Shown here: one piece after another, positions 1 through 9,088 of the stretch
How positions within the stretch are numbered: the stretch's first letter is position 1
How the letters are laid out: the number at the start of each line of letters is the position of its first letter
Source of the DNA: Candidatus Denitrolinea symbiosum
GTDB lineage: Bacteria; Chloroflexota; Anaerolineae; Anaerolineales; Villigracilaceae
Direction of reading: 5' to 3'
NCBI GenBank assembly: GCA_017312345.1
Contig: BLAA01000001.1
Coordinates: 1,798,001-1,862,000, forward strand
DNA: 64,000 nt
The notes under the pieces: generated by a model
Database searches by the model: none
What the model was told of the DNA's origin: nothing
Seen by the model: the letters and a program-made list of their open reading frames with translations, nothing else
Translations under genes and position numbers: made by a program

Positions 1-248
1 CCTCGCTGTGGATCCCCCAGCCCTTTAAGCCCGGCCGCTCCAGCGAAGTTTACCTGCGCCGCGGGGACGCCGAGGAGCGGATCTCCATCCAGGGACAGGA
101 ACTTTACATGGGCGAGGTGGACGACATGTGCGACGCCGTCCTGCTCGGCAAACCGCCGCGCGTCTCTCTCGCGGACAGCCGCGGCAACGTGGCCGCCATC
201 CTTGCGCTTTTGCAATCCGCCGAAACTGGGAAGCCAGTGAAGATATAA
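1..248 (+). CDS. Gfo/Idh/MocA-family oxidoreductase, C-terminal fragment
   Basis: Only the last 81 codons lie in the window (reading frame from base 3, stop TAA at 246-248). The visible part contains IPQPFKPG, a basic strand and the ending DDMCDAVLLGKPPRVSLADS followed by a helix, which resembles the C-terminal substrate domain of NAD(P)-dependent sugar or inositol dehydrogenases of the Gfo/Idh/MocA family. The Rossmann domain that would confirm this is outside the window. It ends 33 bases before the next start codon, so the following amylase-family gene may be in the same operon. The substrate cannot be inferred. Confidence 0.6.
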   Translation, partial: SLWIPQPFKPGRSSEVYLRRGDAEERISIQGQELYMGEVDDMCDAVLLGKPPRVSLADSRGNVAAILALLQSAETGKPVKI

Positions 249-281
249 TTGGCGCACATCTCACATCAAAGGATTCACTCC

Positions 282-1772
282 ATGACCACTCCCGACTGGG
301 TACAGGACGCCGTCTTCTATCAGATTTTTCCCGACCGTTTTGCAAGAAGTAAACGCAACCCGTCCGCCAACCTGCCTTTCGAGCCCTGGGATTCGCCTCC
401 CACCGTCTACGGCTTCAAAGGCGGCGACCTCTACGGCGTGGCCGAAAAACTGGACTATCTGGACAGCCTCGGCGTCACTGCCATCTATCTCAACCCGATC
501 TTCGCTTCGGCGAGCAATCATCGTTATCACACTTACGATTACTACAATGTGGACCCGCTCCTCGGCGGCAACGACGCGCTGCGCGTCCTGCTGGCCGAGG
601 CCCACCAGCGCGGGATGCGCGTCATCCTCGACGGGGTCTTCAATCACGCCTCGCGCGGCTTCTGGCAATTCCACCACGTCCTCGAAACGGGGAGCGGATC
701 GCCCTACCGCGACTGGTTCCACTTCAACGACGACCAGTTGACGGGGAAGAAACACTGGGGCGCGTATCCCACCAAAAGCGAGGAAGACGCCATCCGCCGC
801 GACGGAAGCCTGAAAACCATCGGCTACCAGGGCTGGTGGGATTTGCCCGCCCTGCCCAAGTTCAACACCAACACGTCCGCCGTGCGCGAGTTCATCTTCA
901 ACGTGGCCGAACACTGGCTCAAGTTCGGCATTGACGGCTGGCGGCTGGACGTCCCCGCCGAGATTGACGACGACTCCTTCTGGCAGGAATTTCGCCGCCG
1001 CGTGCGCGCCATCAACGGCGAGGCCTACATCGTCGCCGAGATCTGGCTCGAAGCCCAGCGCTGGCTTCAGGGCGACCAGTTCGACGCCACCATGAACTAC
1101 CTCGTCACCGCGGCCGCGCTTAACTTCTTCGGCGCGCGCACGCTGGATATGAAGGTCGTCCGGGACGCGGGCGGGATTCGAGACCGCGTCCGCGCGATGG
1201 ACGAGGCCGCGTTCGCCGACGAGATGGACCGCCTGCTCAACCTCTACAAGCCTGAAATCACGCGCTCGCAGCTCAACCTGCTCGACAGCCACGACATGCC
1301 GCGCTTCCTCACCTGCGTCGGCGGCGACGCCTCCGCGCTCAAACTCGCCTGGCTCTTCATTATGACCATCCCCGGCGCGCCGTGCGTCTACTACGGCGAC
1401 GAGGTCGGCGTGGACGGCCGGCACGACCCCGACTGCCGAAAATCCTTTCCGTGGGACGAATCGAAATGGGACCGCGCCCTGCTGGATTATCTCAAGGCCG
1501 CGATCTCCCTTCGCAAGTCGCGCGTCTCGCTTCGCCGCGGGACCTTCAGCCGGCTCTGGTCTGCGGACGGAGTCTACGCCTTCGGGCGCGCGCACGCGAG
1601 CGAATCGCTCGTCGTGGCGTTCAACGCGTCCGACGGGCCGCGCCAGATCGAGGTCAGGTATGAAGCGGGGAAGAAGCCGAAGGCGCTGTTCGGCCAGCCG
1701 TCGGAAGTCGAAGCGCGGGACGGCAAACTGAAATTCGTCATCCCCGCCCGAAGCGGCGTGACGCTCGGGTAA
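282..1772 (+). CDS. GH13 alpha-amylase-family hydrolase (neopullulanase/cyclomaltodextrinase-like)
   Basis: A 496-residue cytoplasmic alpha-glucan hydrolase with no signal peptide. All four GH13 signature regions are present: DGVFNH at about residue 117, GWRLDVPAE with the predicted nucleophile Asp223, AEIW with the acid/base Glu253, and LLDSHD with the stabilising Asp338. The opening VFYQIFPDRF is typical of enzymes that cleave cyclodextrins, pullulan or short maltodextrins. ATG 282 is preferred because AAAGGA lies just upstream; an in-frame TTG at 249 would overlap the preceding stop region and has no ribosome site. A hairpin terminator follows. Exact specificity within GH13 is not resolved. 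Confidence 0.9.
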   Translation: MTTPDWVQDAVFYQIFPDRFARSKRNPSANLPFEPWDSPPTVYGFKGGDLYGVAEKLDYLDSLGVTAIYLNPIFASASNHRYHTYDYYNVDPLLGGNDALRVLLAEAHQRGMRVILDGVFNHASRGFWQFHHVLETGSGSPYRDWFHFNDDQLTGKKHWGAYPTKSEEDAIRRDGSLKTIGYQGWWDLPALPKFNTNTSAVREFIFNVAEHWLKFGIDGWRLDVPAEIDDDSFWQEFRRRVRAINGEAYIVAEIWLEAQRWLQGDQFDATMNYLVTAAALNFFGARTLDMKVVRDAGGIRDRVRAMDEAAFADEMDRLLNLYKPEITRSQLNLLDSHDMPRFLTCVGGDASALKLAWLFIMTIPGAPCVYYGDEVGVDGRHDPDCRKSFPWDESKWDRALLDYLKAAISLRKSRVSLRRGTFSRLWSADGVYAFGRAHASESLVVAFNASDGPRQIEVRYEAGKKPKALFGQPSEVEARDGKLKFVIPARSGVTLG

Positions 1773-1780
1773 ACGGAAAT

Positions 1781-1813
1781 CAACGGCGAGACGACTTCTC
1801 GCCGTTGTCTTTT
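1781..1813 (+). terminator. Rho-independent terminator after the GH13 gene
   Basis: An 11-bp perfect stem (1781-1791 with 1797-1807, arm CAACGGCGAGA) with a 5-base loop is followed by TCTTTT. It lies 9 bases after the stop codon of the amylase-family gene. Confidence 0.8.
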
Positions 1814-1883
1814 AATTCGCCGCGCGTCGGCGCTATCCGCGACCAAAGGGCGTTTTCAGGGTTTGCATTGAAAAGGAGACGCC

Positions 1884-4800
1884 ATGTCCAAATTGACCAT
1901 GCAGGAAACGTTGCGCCAACTGATGGACAAATTGAAAAGCGGGGACGCGGCGCGTCAGACGGAGGCTTTGCGCGAACTGGGGACGTTGAATTTCAGCAGC
2001 GAGGCGATTGTTCTCCAACTGGAAAGGCTGGCGCTGGACGATAACGCGGATGTGCGTATCGCCGCGTTGGACGCGCTGAATCTCAAGACCAGCCGGTTTG
2101 TAGCCGAAAAACGGTCCAAAGAGACTCGCTCCAACCGCCAGTTGATCGTCAAAGAAATCAACGCCTGGGAAGCGGACGGGCTGGTTGAACGTCACCGCGC
2201 CGAGACGCTCCGCCGGCGGTACGATTTCGATATGCGCCCGGAGCCGCAATCGCCGCCCGCGTCCGCCGCGTCCAAAACGGCCGAGCCGGAAGCGCCTGCC
2301 GCGCCCGAACCTGCGCCTCCCGCTCCCGCCGCGCCTCCCGCGCCGCGTCCTTCGCTCACGCAGGTCCTTTTGAGCGAGACCAGCATCAAGATCTTTTTAT
2401 ATCTCGGCGCGTTCTTCGTCATTGCCGCCGCCGCGATCCTGGCCGCGCTGGTGGAGGCCGCCCGCCTGCCCGTCCTGCTGGTCGCCACTGCCGCCTTCGC
2501 GGCCGGCGCGGTCATTTTCAAAAAACGCCTGCCCCAGCCCAGCTTTGCGCTCGCCGTCGTTTTCTCGTTCCTGCTTCCGATTGACGCCAATGTGATCGCC
2601 GATCAACTCGCGCTCACCGGCGTCGACGGCGACGTCTACTGGACTTTTGTTTATATCGTCATGGCGGCTGCCTGGGCGTTCGGGACTTTCTTCTACGCCT
2701 CGCGCCTGTTCAGCCTGGCGGCTTTTCTCTCGCTCCTCCTGGCGGCGTGGCGCTTCGGCCAGATCTTCGACGCCTCCGCTGCCTGGAACGTCTTCTTCAT
2801 CGCGGGGGCAAACCTGGTTGGGCTGTTCGGCGTCTTCCTTCTCAAAAAATGGAAGGACTTCAAATTCGCCCAACCGGCTTTCCTGCTGGCGCAGGCGGCC
2901 CAACTGGCCCTGCTGGCGAGCTCTTTCTCTCTGACGATAGTCGCCCAATTTGACCCGGCGCCGATCCCCGCGCATTGGATCGCCGCCGCGCTGACGTGGA
3001 TTCTGGCCGCGTCCTTCTTCGCCGCGAGCGAGCTTCTCGCCCCGTTCGTTTTTTTCCCGTGGATGGCGGCCGCGTCGCTCTTCCCGCTCCCGTGGCTGGT
3101 CCTCTCCATCTTCGACGCCCCTATCTTATATTACGCGGCTGGATTCGCGGTCTGGGGCGCGCTGACCGCGCTGGCGGGCGAAGGCTTCCGTTGGATCGGC
3201 CGTCCCGCGTTAACGAAATATCGCTTCCCGTTTTTGGCTCTGTCGCTGGCGTCGTTCCTCGCCGCCGTCTCGCTTGCTTTTTACGACCAGAACGTCGCCG
3301 CGACTTTCGCGGTCTTCCTCGGCGCGGCGGTTGTTTACTTCATCATTCACATCGCGCGTCCGCGCTGGTACGCGTGGATGACCGCGCTGATTTTCGGTCT
3401 CGGCGCGTACTTTACTTTCTTCACACTCCCGTTCGTGGAAACCCTGGAAGTTGACAGCGCCTATCAATTGCTCGGCGCGAGCCTGCTCCTGCTCATTCCA
3501 GAGTTGTTCGCCCGGGGCGGATTCTCCTTCTCCCGCGTGTGGAGCTGGCCTCCCATTCTTTTGGGCGCGCTGCTTGCCCTGTTCAACATCCAATTGGCGC
3601 TGCTCCAATCCGCGCAGGGTAAATCGGCGCTCGTTCTTTTTGTCGCCGCGCTCCTTGCCGCCGCGTACGCCCTGCGTTTCAGGCAACCGCTCCTCGGATA
3701 TTTTTCCGCCGCCCTCGGCGCGTTGACGGTCATCTTCGTCCTGCGATCCTTGGAACTCGACGGCTGGCTCCCCGCGCTGACCGCGCTCTCCGTCCTGTAT
3801 TACGCGGCGGGATTTCCCCTCGCGCCGCGCGAGAAGACAAAGCCCTGGGGGATGATGCTGGTCCGCAGCGGGCTGACGCTCGGCGCGCTCGTCTCCTTCG
3901 CGGCCGCCATGTCGCTCGAAGCGACCGGCGGATGGTATGCCCTGGTCGTTGCCGCGCTGTTCGTCGTCGAAATGTTCGTCCGCAGGCAGGACTATCTGGA
4001 AATCCTCGTCGAGATCATTCTGAGCGCGGCCGTGTTCCTGATCCTCCGCGACCTCCGCGTGACGGAGACTTCCTACAACTTGTTCGCTCTCAGCCTGCTC
4101 TGGCTGACCTGCGACATGATCTTCAAACTGACTTTCCCCGCACGGAGACTGGAACGCCTCGCCAAAGCCGCCGGCGCGCTGCTGGCTGTTGCCGCGGCTG
4201 GCCTCATCGCGACCGAACTTTCTGAGTTTGCCGCGGCGCTTTGCTTTGGGATTTACACGCTCTTCTTCGCGGTCTATGCCGGGCTTCACAAAAACGCGCA
4301 GATGGTCTACGCCCCAGCCGTCTTCCTCGCGCTGACGGTCCACTTTGGATTCCGCGCGGTCGGATTCGACGCGTGGCTCTTTCCGCAGATCGCGCTCGCC
4401 GCGACGTACTACGCGGTGGGATTCGTCCTCCGTCTCTTTGGGCGGGCGGGCGGCTGGGACTCCGCCCTCCGTTTCAGCGGACTCGGCCTCGGGACTTTTG
4501 TCGCCCTGCTCGCGCCGATACAGGCAGGCGGGCTGGAGAGGTCCGTCCCCATCGCCATTGCCGCCACCCTCTACGCGGCCGAAGCCTTCGCGCGTCGAAA
4601 CGTCTGGCTGGGATTCCCCGCCAACGGTTTTTACCTTATGGCATACTTTGTCTTCCTAAACGGATTGAAGGTGGACGAGCCGCAGTTCTTCTCCGTCGGC
4701 GCGGCCGCGCTCGGCCTCCTGCAACACTATCTCCTCCGTCGTGCGGGACAGAAGAGCGCGACCTTCTTCATGGGCATCGTCTCGCAACTCGTCCTGCTGG

Positions 4801-5102
4801 GGACGTCCTATATTCAAATGACGGGTACGGGAGAATTGAAGTACTTCTTCCTCCTGCTCTTCCAATTCCTCGCCATGCTGGCGTACGGGATCGTCGTCCG
4901 CTCGCGCAGTCTCATCATCGCGCCGATCGCCATCGTCGTGCTGGCGGTGTTGACCGTCCTCTACAACGCGCTCAAGAACCTCTCGCTGGTCATCATCATC
5001 GGCGTCACAGGGATCGCCCTGCTCGCGCTGGGAATCCTGGCGGTGGTCATGCGCGAACGCATCGCGGCCATCACGGAGCGTTTCAGCGATTGGGACGCGT
5101 GA
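1884..5102 (+). CDS. Giant polytopic membrane protein with HEAT-like N terminus (DUF2157-like)
   Basis: This 1072-residue protein starts at ATG 1884 behind AAGGAG. Residues about 1-90 look like a short HEAT/ARM-type helical repeat (ALRELG...LERLALDDNADVRIAALDAL). A segment around 95-115 (WEADGLVERHRAETLRRRYD) resembles the cytosolic motif of DUF2157 membrane proteins. A Pro/Ala-rich linker (about 120-160) leads into more than 25 hydrophobic segments running to the C terminus. No enzymatic motif was seen. It stands alone, with a terminator before it and a convergent gene after it. The role is unknown; a scaffold or sensor in the cytoplasmic membrane is only a guess. Confidence 0.85.
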   Translation: MSKLTMQETLRQLMDKLKSGDAARQTEALRELGTLNFSSEAIVLQLERLALDDNADVRIAALDALNLKTSRFVAEKRSKETRSNRQLIVKEINAWEADGLVERHRAETLRRRYDFDMRPEPQSPPASAASKTAEPEAPAAPEPAPPAPAAPPAPRPSLTQVLLSETSIKIFLYLGAFFVIAAAAILAALVEAARLPVLLVATAAFAAGAVIFKKRLPQPSFALAVVFSFLLPIDANVIADQLALTGVDGDVYWTFVYIVMAAAWAFGTFFYASRLFSLAAFLSLLLAAWRFGQIFDASAAWNVFFIAGANLVGLFGVFLLKKWKDFKFAQPAFLLAQAAQLALLASSFSLTIVAQFDPAPIPAHWIAAALTWILAASFFAASELLAPFVFFPWMAAASLFPLPWLVLSIFDAPILYYAAGFAVWGALTALAGEGFRWIGRPALTKYRFPFLALSLASFLAAVSLAFYDQNVAATFAVFLGAAVVYFIIHIARPRWYAWMTALIFGLGAYFTFFTLPFVETLEVDSAYQLLGASLLLLIPELFARGGFSFSRVWSWPPILLGALLALFNIQLALLQSAQGKSALVLFVAALLAAAYALRFRQPLLGYFSAALGALTVIFVLRSLELDGWLPALTALSVLYYAAGFPLAPREKTKPWGMMLVRSGLTLGALVSFAAAMSLEATGGWYALVVAALFVVEMFVRRQDYLEILVEIILSAAVFLILRDLRVTETSYNLFALSLLWLTCDMIFKLTFPARRLERLAKAAGALLAVAAAGLIATELSEFAAALCFGIYTLFFAVYAGLHKNAQMVYAPAVFLALTVHFGFRAVGFDAWLFPQIALAATYYAVGFVLRLFGRAGGWDSALRFSGLGLGTFVALLAPIQAGGLERSVPIAIAATLYAAEAFARRNVWLGFPANGFYLMAYFVFLNGLKVDEPQFFSVGAAALGLLQHYLLRRAGQKSATFFMGIVSQLVLLGTSYIQMTGTGELKYFFLLLFQFLAMLAYGIVVRSRSLIIAPIAIVVLAVLTVLYNALKNLSLVIIIGVTGIALLALGILAVVMRERIAAITERFSDWDA

Positions 5103-5129
5103 TCGCGCCGCGCCCTCTCTTATGAGAAT

Positions 5130-5161
5130 AAAAAAACAGCGGCTCCCATCGGGAGCCGCTG
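5130..5161 (-). terminator. Terminator of the L25/CTC gene
   Basis: Perfect 11-bp stem 5137-5147 / 5151-5161 (CAGCGGCTCCC). Read on the minus strand it is followed by seven T residues (complement of A5130-5136), so it terminates the minus-strand gene that ends at 5184. The plus side lacks a T run. Confidence 0.85.
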
Positions 5162-5183
5162 TTCGATTTCATACAGACGGAAG

Positions 5184-5852
5184 TTACTTCTTCTTCTCGT
5201 CCTCCTCGGACGCTTCCTCTTCCTTCTTGCCCTTCTCGATCACTTCGGGCTCTTCCACGCCGGCCTCGGGCGCGGCGGCTTCCACCGCCTCTTCCACCTT
5301 CGCGGCCGTGGCGATGACGATCATCTCCTCGGGGCTGGTCAGCACCTTCACTTTATCCGAAAGGACCAGGTCGCGCACATGAATGGCGTTGCCGACCTTA
5401 TCGAGGACCGAAATATCCACCACGATCTTTTCGGGCAGGTCCGCAGGCAGACATTCCACCTCGATCCGCTCGAGACCCGTCACCAGAATGGCGTTGTAAT
5501 CCTTCACCGCCAGCGACAACCCCGTCAGTTCGATGCTGACGTAGGCGGTCAGTTTCTCGGTCAACGAGACCGCCATAAAGTCCACGTGCAGGAGGCGGTT
5601 CTTGATATAGTCGCGCTGCTTCTCGCGCACCAGTACGGGATATTCCTGCCCGTCCAGTTCGATCGTCACAATGCTGGACGAGGAGGTCTTCGCCAGCGTG
5701 CGCGAGGCCTCGCGCAAATCCAGCGCGATCGAAAGGGGATTTTCCACACGATAGCCATACAACACGGCGGGCAGTTGACCCGCGCGGCGCAGGGCTTTCA
5801 CCTGCTTGCCGATCACGTCGCGCTTGCTGGCCTTCAAAACGACTTTCTCCAT
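5184..5852 (-). CDS. rplY: 50S ribosomal protein L25/general stress protein CTC
   Basis: A 222-residue protein of the long CTC form: an N-terminal L25 domain that binds 5S rRNA (MEKVVLKASKRDVIGKQVKALRRAGQLPAVLYG) and a C-terminal beta-rich TL5 domain (about 95-190, with ECLPADLPEKIVVD). The tail is an acidic/lysine-rich low-complexity stretch ending EEDEKKK. ATG 5852 is chosen because GAGGAG sits 5 bases upstream; the in-frame start at 5876 would include the ribosome site. It is a single-gene unit with its own terminator. The longer two-domain form is usual outside the gamma-proteobacteria. Confidence 0.93.
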   Translation of the reverse strand: MEKVVLKASKRDVIGKQVKALRRAGQLPAVLYGYRVENPLSIALDLREASRTLAKTSSSSIVTIELDGQEYPVLVREKQRDYIKNRLLHVDFMAVSLTEKLTAYVSIELTGLSLAVKDYNAILVTGLERIEVECLPADLPEKIVVDISVLDKVGNAIHVRDLVLSDKVKVLTSPEEMIVIATAAKVEEAVEAAAPEAGVEEPEVIEKGKKEEEASEEDEKKK

Positions 5853-5959
5853 CTTAACTCCTCGAGCGCCTCTCACCCCGGCCGCCGTCGAGACTGACCG
5901 GGATTACCATCGCTCTATGAAAAAATTTTCTCCAGCGCGGCTGCCGCGCCGGGGATTGA

Positions 5960-6475
5960 CTAATCTCTGCGGAACGCGATCCGCCCGACGAGCAGGATCA
6001 GCCCCGCGAACAGTCCGCCGACCAGCCCCGCGATGACGGCGCCGCGCGTGTCCACCACAGTGTGGACTTCGCCCTCGACGCGTCCCGCCAGCAGGACGAC
6101 CGACTCGACCTTCCCGCCTCGCACTTCGTTCGCGGCGGTCACGCCCACCCGGGCCCCCTCCAGCGTGACGGTTTCTCCCGCCACCGCGCCGATGCTGCCC
6201 TGCGCGTTGACCAGCGCGGCGCGCACCCCTCCTACCACACTTTGGGCGATCTCCGCGCTTTCAGCCTCGACGCCGCCGATCATACTCCGCTGCGCCGACA
6301 GGTTCCGCGCCTTCACCATCCCTGCGGTGGAAACGGTCATCTCCGCCGTATCGCTGGAGACCGTCTCCGCGCTGGATTGGTGCATCCGCACCGTTTCCGC
6401 GCTGACCGACTCCACATCCACATGCGCGAGAGCGACGCTTTCGGGTTGGCTGGCTGATTCGACAGGTTCAGGCAT
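5960..6475 (-). CDS. Unknown protein with repetitive beta-strand pattern and C-terminal membrane anchor
   Basis: 171 residues. Residues about 10-140 form a low-aromatic, Val/Ala/Ser/Glu-rich pattern of short alternating strands (ESVSAETVRM, AETVSSDTAEMTVS, AESAEIAQSVVGGV), with a spacing suggestive of a right-handed beta-helix such as in bactofilin-like polymers, although no bactofilin signature is clear. A single hydrophobic segment near the C terminus (VIAGLVGGLFAGLILLVG) is followed by arginines, so the repeat domain is probably tethered to the membrane. It is divergent from the lytic transglycosylase gene. Function unknown. Confidence 0.7.
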   Translation of the reverse strand: MPEPVESASQPESVALAHVDVESVSAETVRMHQSSAETVSSDTAEMTVSTAGMVKARNLSAQRSMIGGVEAESAEIAQSVVGGVRAALVNAQGSIGAVAGETVTLEGARVGVTAANEVRGGKVESVVLLAGRVEGEVHTVVDTRGAVIAGLVGGLFAGLILLVGRIAFRRD

Positions 6476-6503
6476 GAGGCATTCCGGTCACAGGCAAAAC
6501 AAA

Positions 6504-6521
6504 CGCCTCCATCGGGAGGCG
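6504..6521. other. Small hairpin in the divergent intergenic region
   Basis: The arms CGCCTCC and GGAGGCG enclose a 4-base loop. On the minus strand it is followed by TTTGTTTT, so it could act as an attenuator in the leader of the minus-strand gene starting at 6475. The T run is interrupted, so this is weak. Confidence 0.35.
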
Positions 6522-6579
6522 ATGTCACCTGCGGACGTGATTTTAGTCGGGGGCTGGACTTTCGTCAAGTATTCGCGGC

Positions 6580-6608
6580 TTGACACTCCCTCCCTTTGAC
6601 ATTATAAG
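6580..6608 (+). promoter_or_regulatory. Consensus sigma-70-type promoter, predicted leaderless start
   Basis: TTGACA (6580-6585), a 17-bp spacer, then TATAAG (6603-6608). The initiation codon of the downstream gene is at 6615, the expected transcription start itself, and no Shine-Dalgarno sequence exists. The mRNA is therefore predicted to be leaderless. Confidence 0.7.
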
Positions 6609-6614
6609 CACGAC

Positions 6615-9056
6615 ATGAAATTCCCCCGCATCCTGCTGACCTTCGGGCTGGCCGCCGCGCTCGCGGGCTGTTCGCTCGCCCCAAACCTGCCCGTCAACCC
6701 CTTCGGCCCGACGGCTGCTCCCTCCGCCACCCCCGCGCCGACTCTGCCGCCCGCGCCCACATCCACGCCGACGCCGCTTCCCGCGATCCGAATCGAAGGC
6801 GGCGACCGCGCCCTCTTCATCGGCGATTACGAGACCGCCCGCGTGGAATATCGCCTGGCGTTCGACCAATCCGCCGACGCGGATACGCGCGCCGAGGCCC
6901 TCTGGGGCATGGCGCGGACGGAGTTCGAGGCGGGCAGGTTCGCCGCCGCCGCCGAGTTCCTCAACCAGTTGACCGGCGAATACCCAGGTCACAAACGCGG
7001 CGCGCAGGCGCATTTCCTGCTGGCGGAGATCCACGATGAGCAGGGACGCGCCGCCGAAGCCGCGGCCGAATACGGCGCGTACCTGTCGGCGCGCGGCGGC
7101 TTCCTCGACGTGTACGCGCTCGAACGTCAGGGCGACGCGTATTTCGAGGCCCGCGATTACGCCGCGGCGTTGCAGTCCTACACGGCGGCCGCGCAGGCGC
7201 CGCGTCCCGCAGCGGACGCGGACATCGAAGTCAAGATCGGGCGGACGCGCGCCGCCCTCGGCGATTACGCCGGCGCGCTGGCGCAGTACGATGCCATCGC
7301 GCAGGCGACGAACAACGATTTCGTCAAGGCGCAGATGGACTATCTTTCGGGTTCGGCCCATAAATTTCTTGGCCAGACCGACGAGATGAAAGCGCGCTTT
7401 TTGCACGCGGTGGAAAATTATCCCGTCTCGTACGATTCATATTTGAGTTTGGTGGAGCTCCTGGACGCGGGCGCGGCGGTGAGCGATTTCGACCGCGGCC
7501 TGGTGGATTATTTCGCGGGGCAGTACGACGTGGCGCTCGCCGCGTTCGACCGTTACATCTCCGCGGGCCTCGACAGCGACGGCACGGCCCGCTACTACCG
7601 CGCCCTCACGTTCGTCGAATTGAAGCGTTACGAAGAGGCCGTCAACGGCTTCACGTATTTCATCGCCAATTACCCTCGCCATCCGAAATGGTCTGCGGCC
7701 TGGTATGGCGACCTGAACGCGCCCGTCTTTCGGCCTGGGCGCGCCTTCACGCAATGGTACTATCTCAACCAGCACGCGCAGGCCGCGCAGTCGTTGCGGA
7801 ACTTCGCCGCCATCGCCCCGTCCGACCCGCTCGCGCTCGACTACCTGATGATCGCGGCGCGCGTCCTCGAGCGCGGCGGCCTCCTCAATGACGCCGCGAA
7901 TTTGTGGGAGACCATCGCCGACCAATTTTCAGGCGACGTCCGCTCGGGCGAGGCCGCCTTCCTGGCGGGCATCACGCGCTATCGCCTCGGCGATTTCAGC
8001 CGCGCCCTCTCGGACTTTCAACGCTCCCTCCTCCTCTCGGCGGATTCCCAAAACCGCGCCCGCGCCCTGCTCTGGATCGGCAAAGCGCAGACCCAGCGCG
8101 GAGATGGGGAAGCGGCCCGCCTCGCGTGGACCCAGTCGCAGAGCCTCGACTCGACCGGCTACTACAGCCTCCGCTCGCGCGACCTCCTGCTGGGACGCGC
8201 GCCCTTCGCGCCCGCTTCGCTCGTGAACCTCGACGTGGATCTCGCCGCCGAACGCATCGCGGCCGCCTCGTGGGTGCGTCTCACCTTCAGCCTGCCCGCC
8301 AACACGGACTTGAGCGGCCCCGGCGCGCTGGCCTCGGACCCGCGCTTCATCCGCGGCGCTGAATTCTGGGAACTTGGCTTATACGACGAAGCCCGCGCGG
8401 AATTCGAAGACCTGCGGCTTTCCGTCAGCGCGGACGCGGCCAACTCGTTCCGCCTCGCCAATTATCTGCTCGACCTGGGACTCTACCGTTCGGGCATCTA
8501 CGCCATCCGCCAGGTGTTGACGCTCGCGGGCCTGGACGAACACTCCGCCTCGCTGCAGGCCGCAGACTACTTCAGCCACGTCCGTTACGGCGCGTACTAC
8601 CGCGACCTCGTCGAACCGGCCGCCCAACTCAACGGCTTCGACCCGCTGTTCCTCTTCAGCGTGATGCGGCAGGAGAGTCTCTTCGAGGGATTCGTCCGCT
8701 CCACTGCGGGCGCGCGCGGGCTGATGCAGATCGTCCCCGCCACCGGCGCGGACGTGGCCCTGCGGTTGGGCTGGCCGCTTTCCTTCCAACCCGACATGCT
8801 GTACCGACCCATCGTCAGCGTGAAACTGGGCGCGTATTATCTGGCCTCCAATCGGATCGCCCTGAGCGGAGACCTATACGGCGCCCTCGCGGCCTACAAC
8901 GCCGGCCCGGGCAACGCCATCGCCTGGCAGCAACTCGCGGGGAACGATCCCGACCTCTTCCTGGAAGTCGTCCGCGCCGCCGAGACGCGCGATTACATAC
9001 GCGGGGTTTACGAAATCTACAATATCTATTCCGCCCTCTACAGCCCGGTGCGATAA
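6615..9056 (+). CDS. Lipoprotein soluble-type lytic transglycosylase (Slt70-like) with TPR repeats
   Basis: 813 residues. A lipoprotein signal ends in LAAALAGC, so the mature protein begins at about Cys20, and a Pro/Thr-rich linker follows (35-60). Residues about 65-600 are helical TPR-like repeats (YETARVEYRLAF, GRFAAAAEFLNQL, YRLGDFSRALSDFQRSLLL). The C-terminal SLT domain (about 660-805) has RQESLFEGFVRS with predicted catalytic Glu687, then GARGLMQIVPATG and AYNAGPGN. This is the peptidoglycan lytic transglycosylase fold, which cleaves MurNAc-GlcNAc bonds to 1,6-anhydro products outside the membrane. It is transcribed alone from a promoter placed directly at the start codon. Confidence 0.92.
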   Translation: MKFPRILLTFGLAAALAGCSLAPNLPVNPFGPTAAPSATPAPTLPPAPTSTPTPLPAIRIEGGDRALFIGDYETARVEYRLAFDQSADADTRAEALWGMARTEFEAGRFAAAAEFLNQLTGEYPGHKRGAQAHFLLAEIHDEQGRAAEAAAEYGAYLSARGGFLDVYALERQGDAYFEARDYAAALQSYTAAAQAPRPAADADIEVKIGRTRAALGDYAGALAQYDAIAQATNNDFVKAQMDYLSGSAHKFLGQTDEMKARFLHAVENYPVSYDSYLSLVELLDAGAAVSDFDRGLVDYFAGQYDVALAAFDRYISAGLDSDGTARYYRALTFVELKRYEEAVNGFTYFIANYPRHPKWSAAWYGDLNAPVFRPGRAFTQWYYLNQHAQAAQSLRNFAAIAPSDPLALDYLMIAARVLERGGLLNDAANLWETIADQFSGDVRSGEAAFLAGITRYRLGDFSRALSDFQRSLLLSADSQNRARALLWIGKAQTQRGDGEAARLAWTQSQSLDSTGYYSLRSRDLLLGRAPFAPASLVNLDVDLAAERIAAASWVRLTFSLPANTDLSGPGALASDPRFIRGAEFWELGLYDEARAEFEDLRLSVSADAANSFRLANYLLDLGLYRSGIYAIRQVLTLAGLDEHSASLQAADYFSHVRYGAYYRDLVEPAAQLNGFDPLFLFSVMRQESLFEGFVRSTAGARGLMQIVPATGADVALRLGWPLSFQPDMLYRPIVSVKLGAYYLASNRIALSGDLYGALAAYNAGPGNAIAWQQLAGNDPDLFLEVVRAAETRDYIRGVYEIYNIYSALYSPVR

Positions 9057-9083
9057 AAACGGAGCGGGATCAATCCCGCTCCG
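9055..9083 (-). terminator. Terminator of the minus-strand YggU-YggT cluster
   Basis: Perfect 10-bp stem 9060-9069 / 9074-9083 (CGGAGCGGGA). On the minus strand it is followed by TTTTT (complement of 9055-9059). It lies between two convergent genes. Confidence 0.8.
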
Positions 9084-9088
9084 CAATG

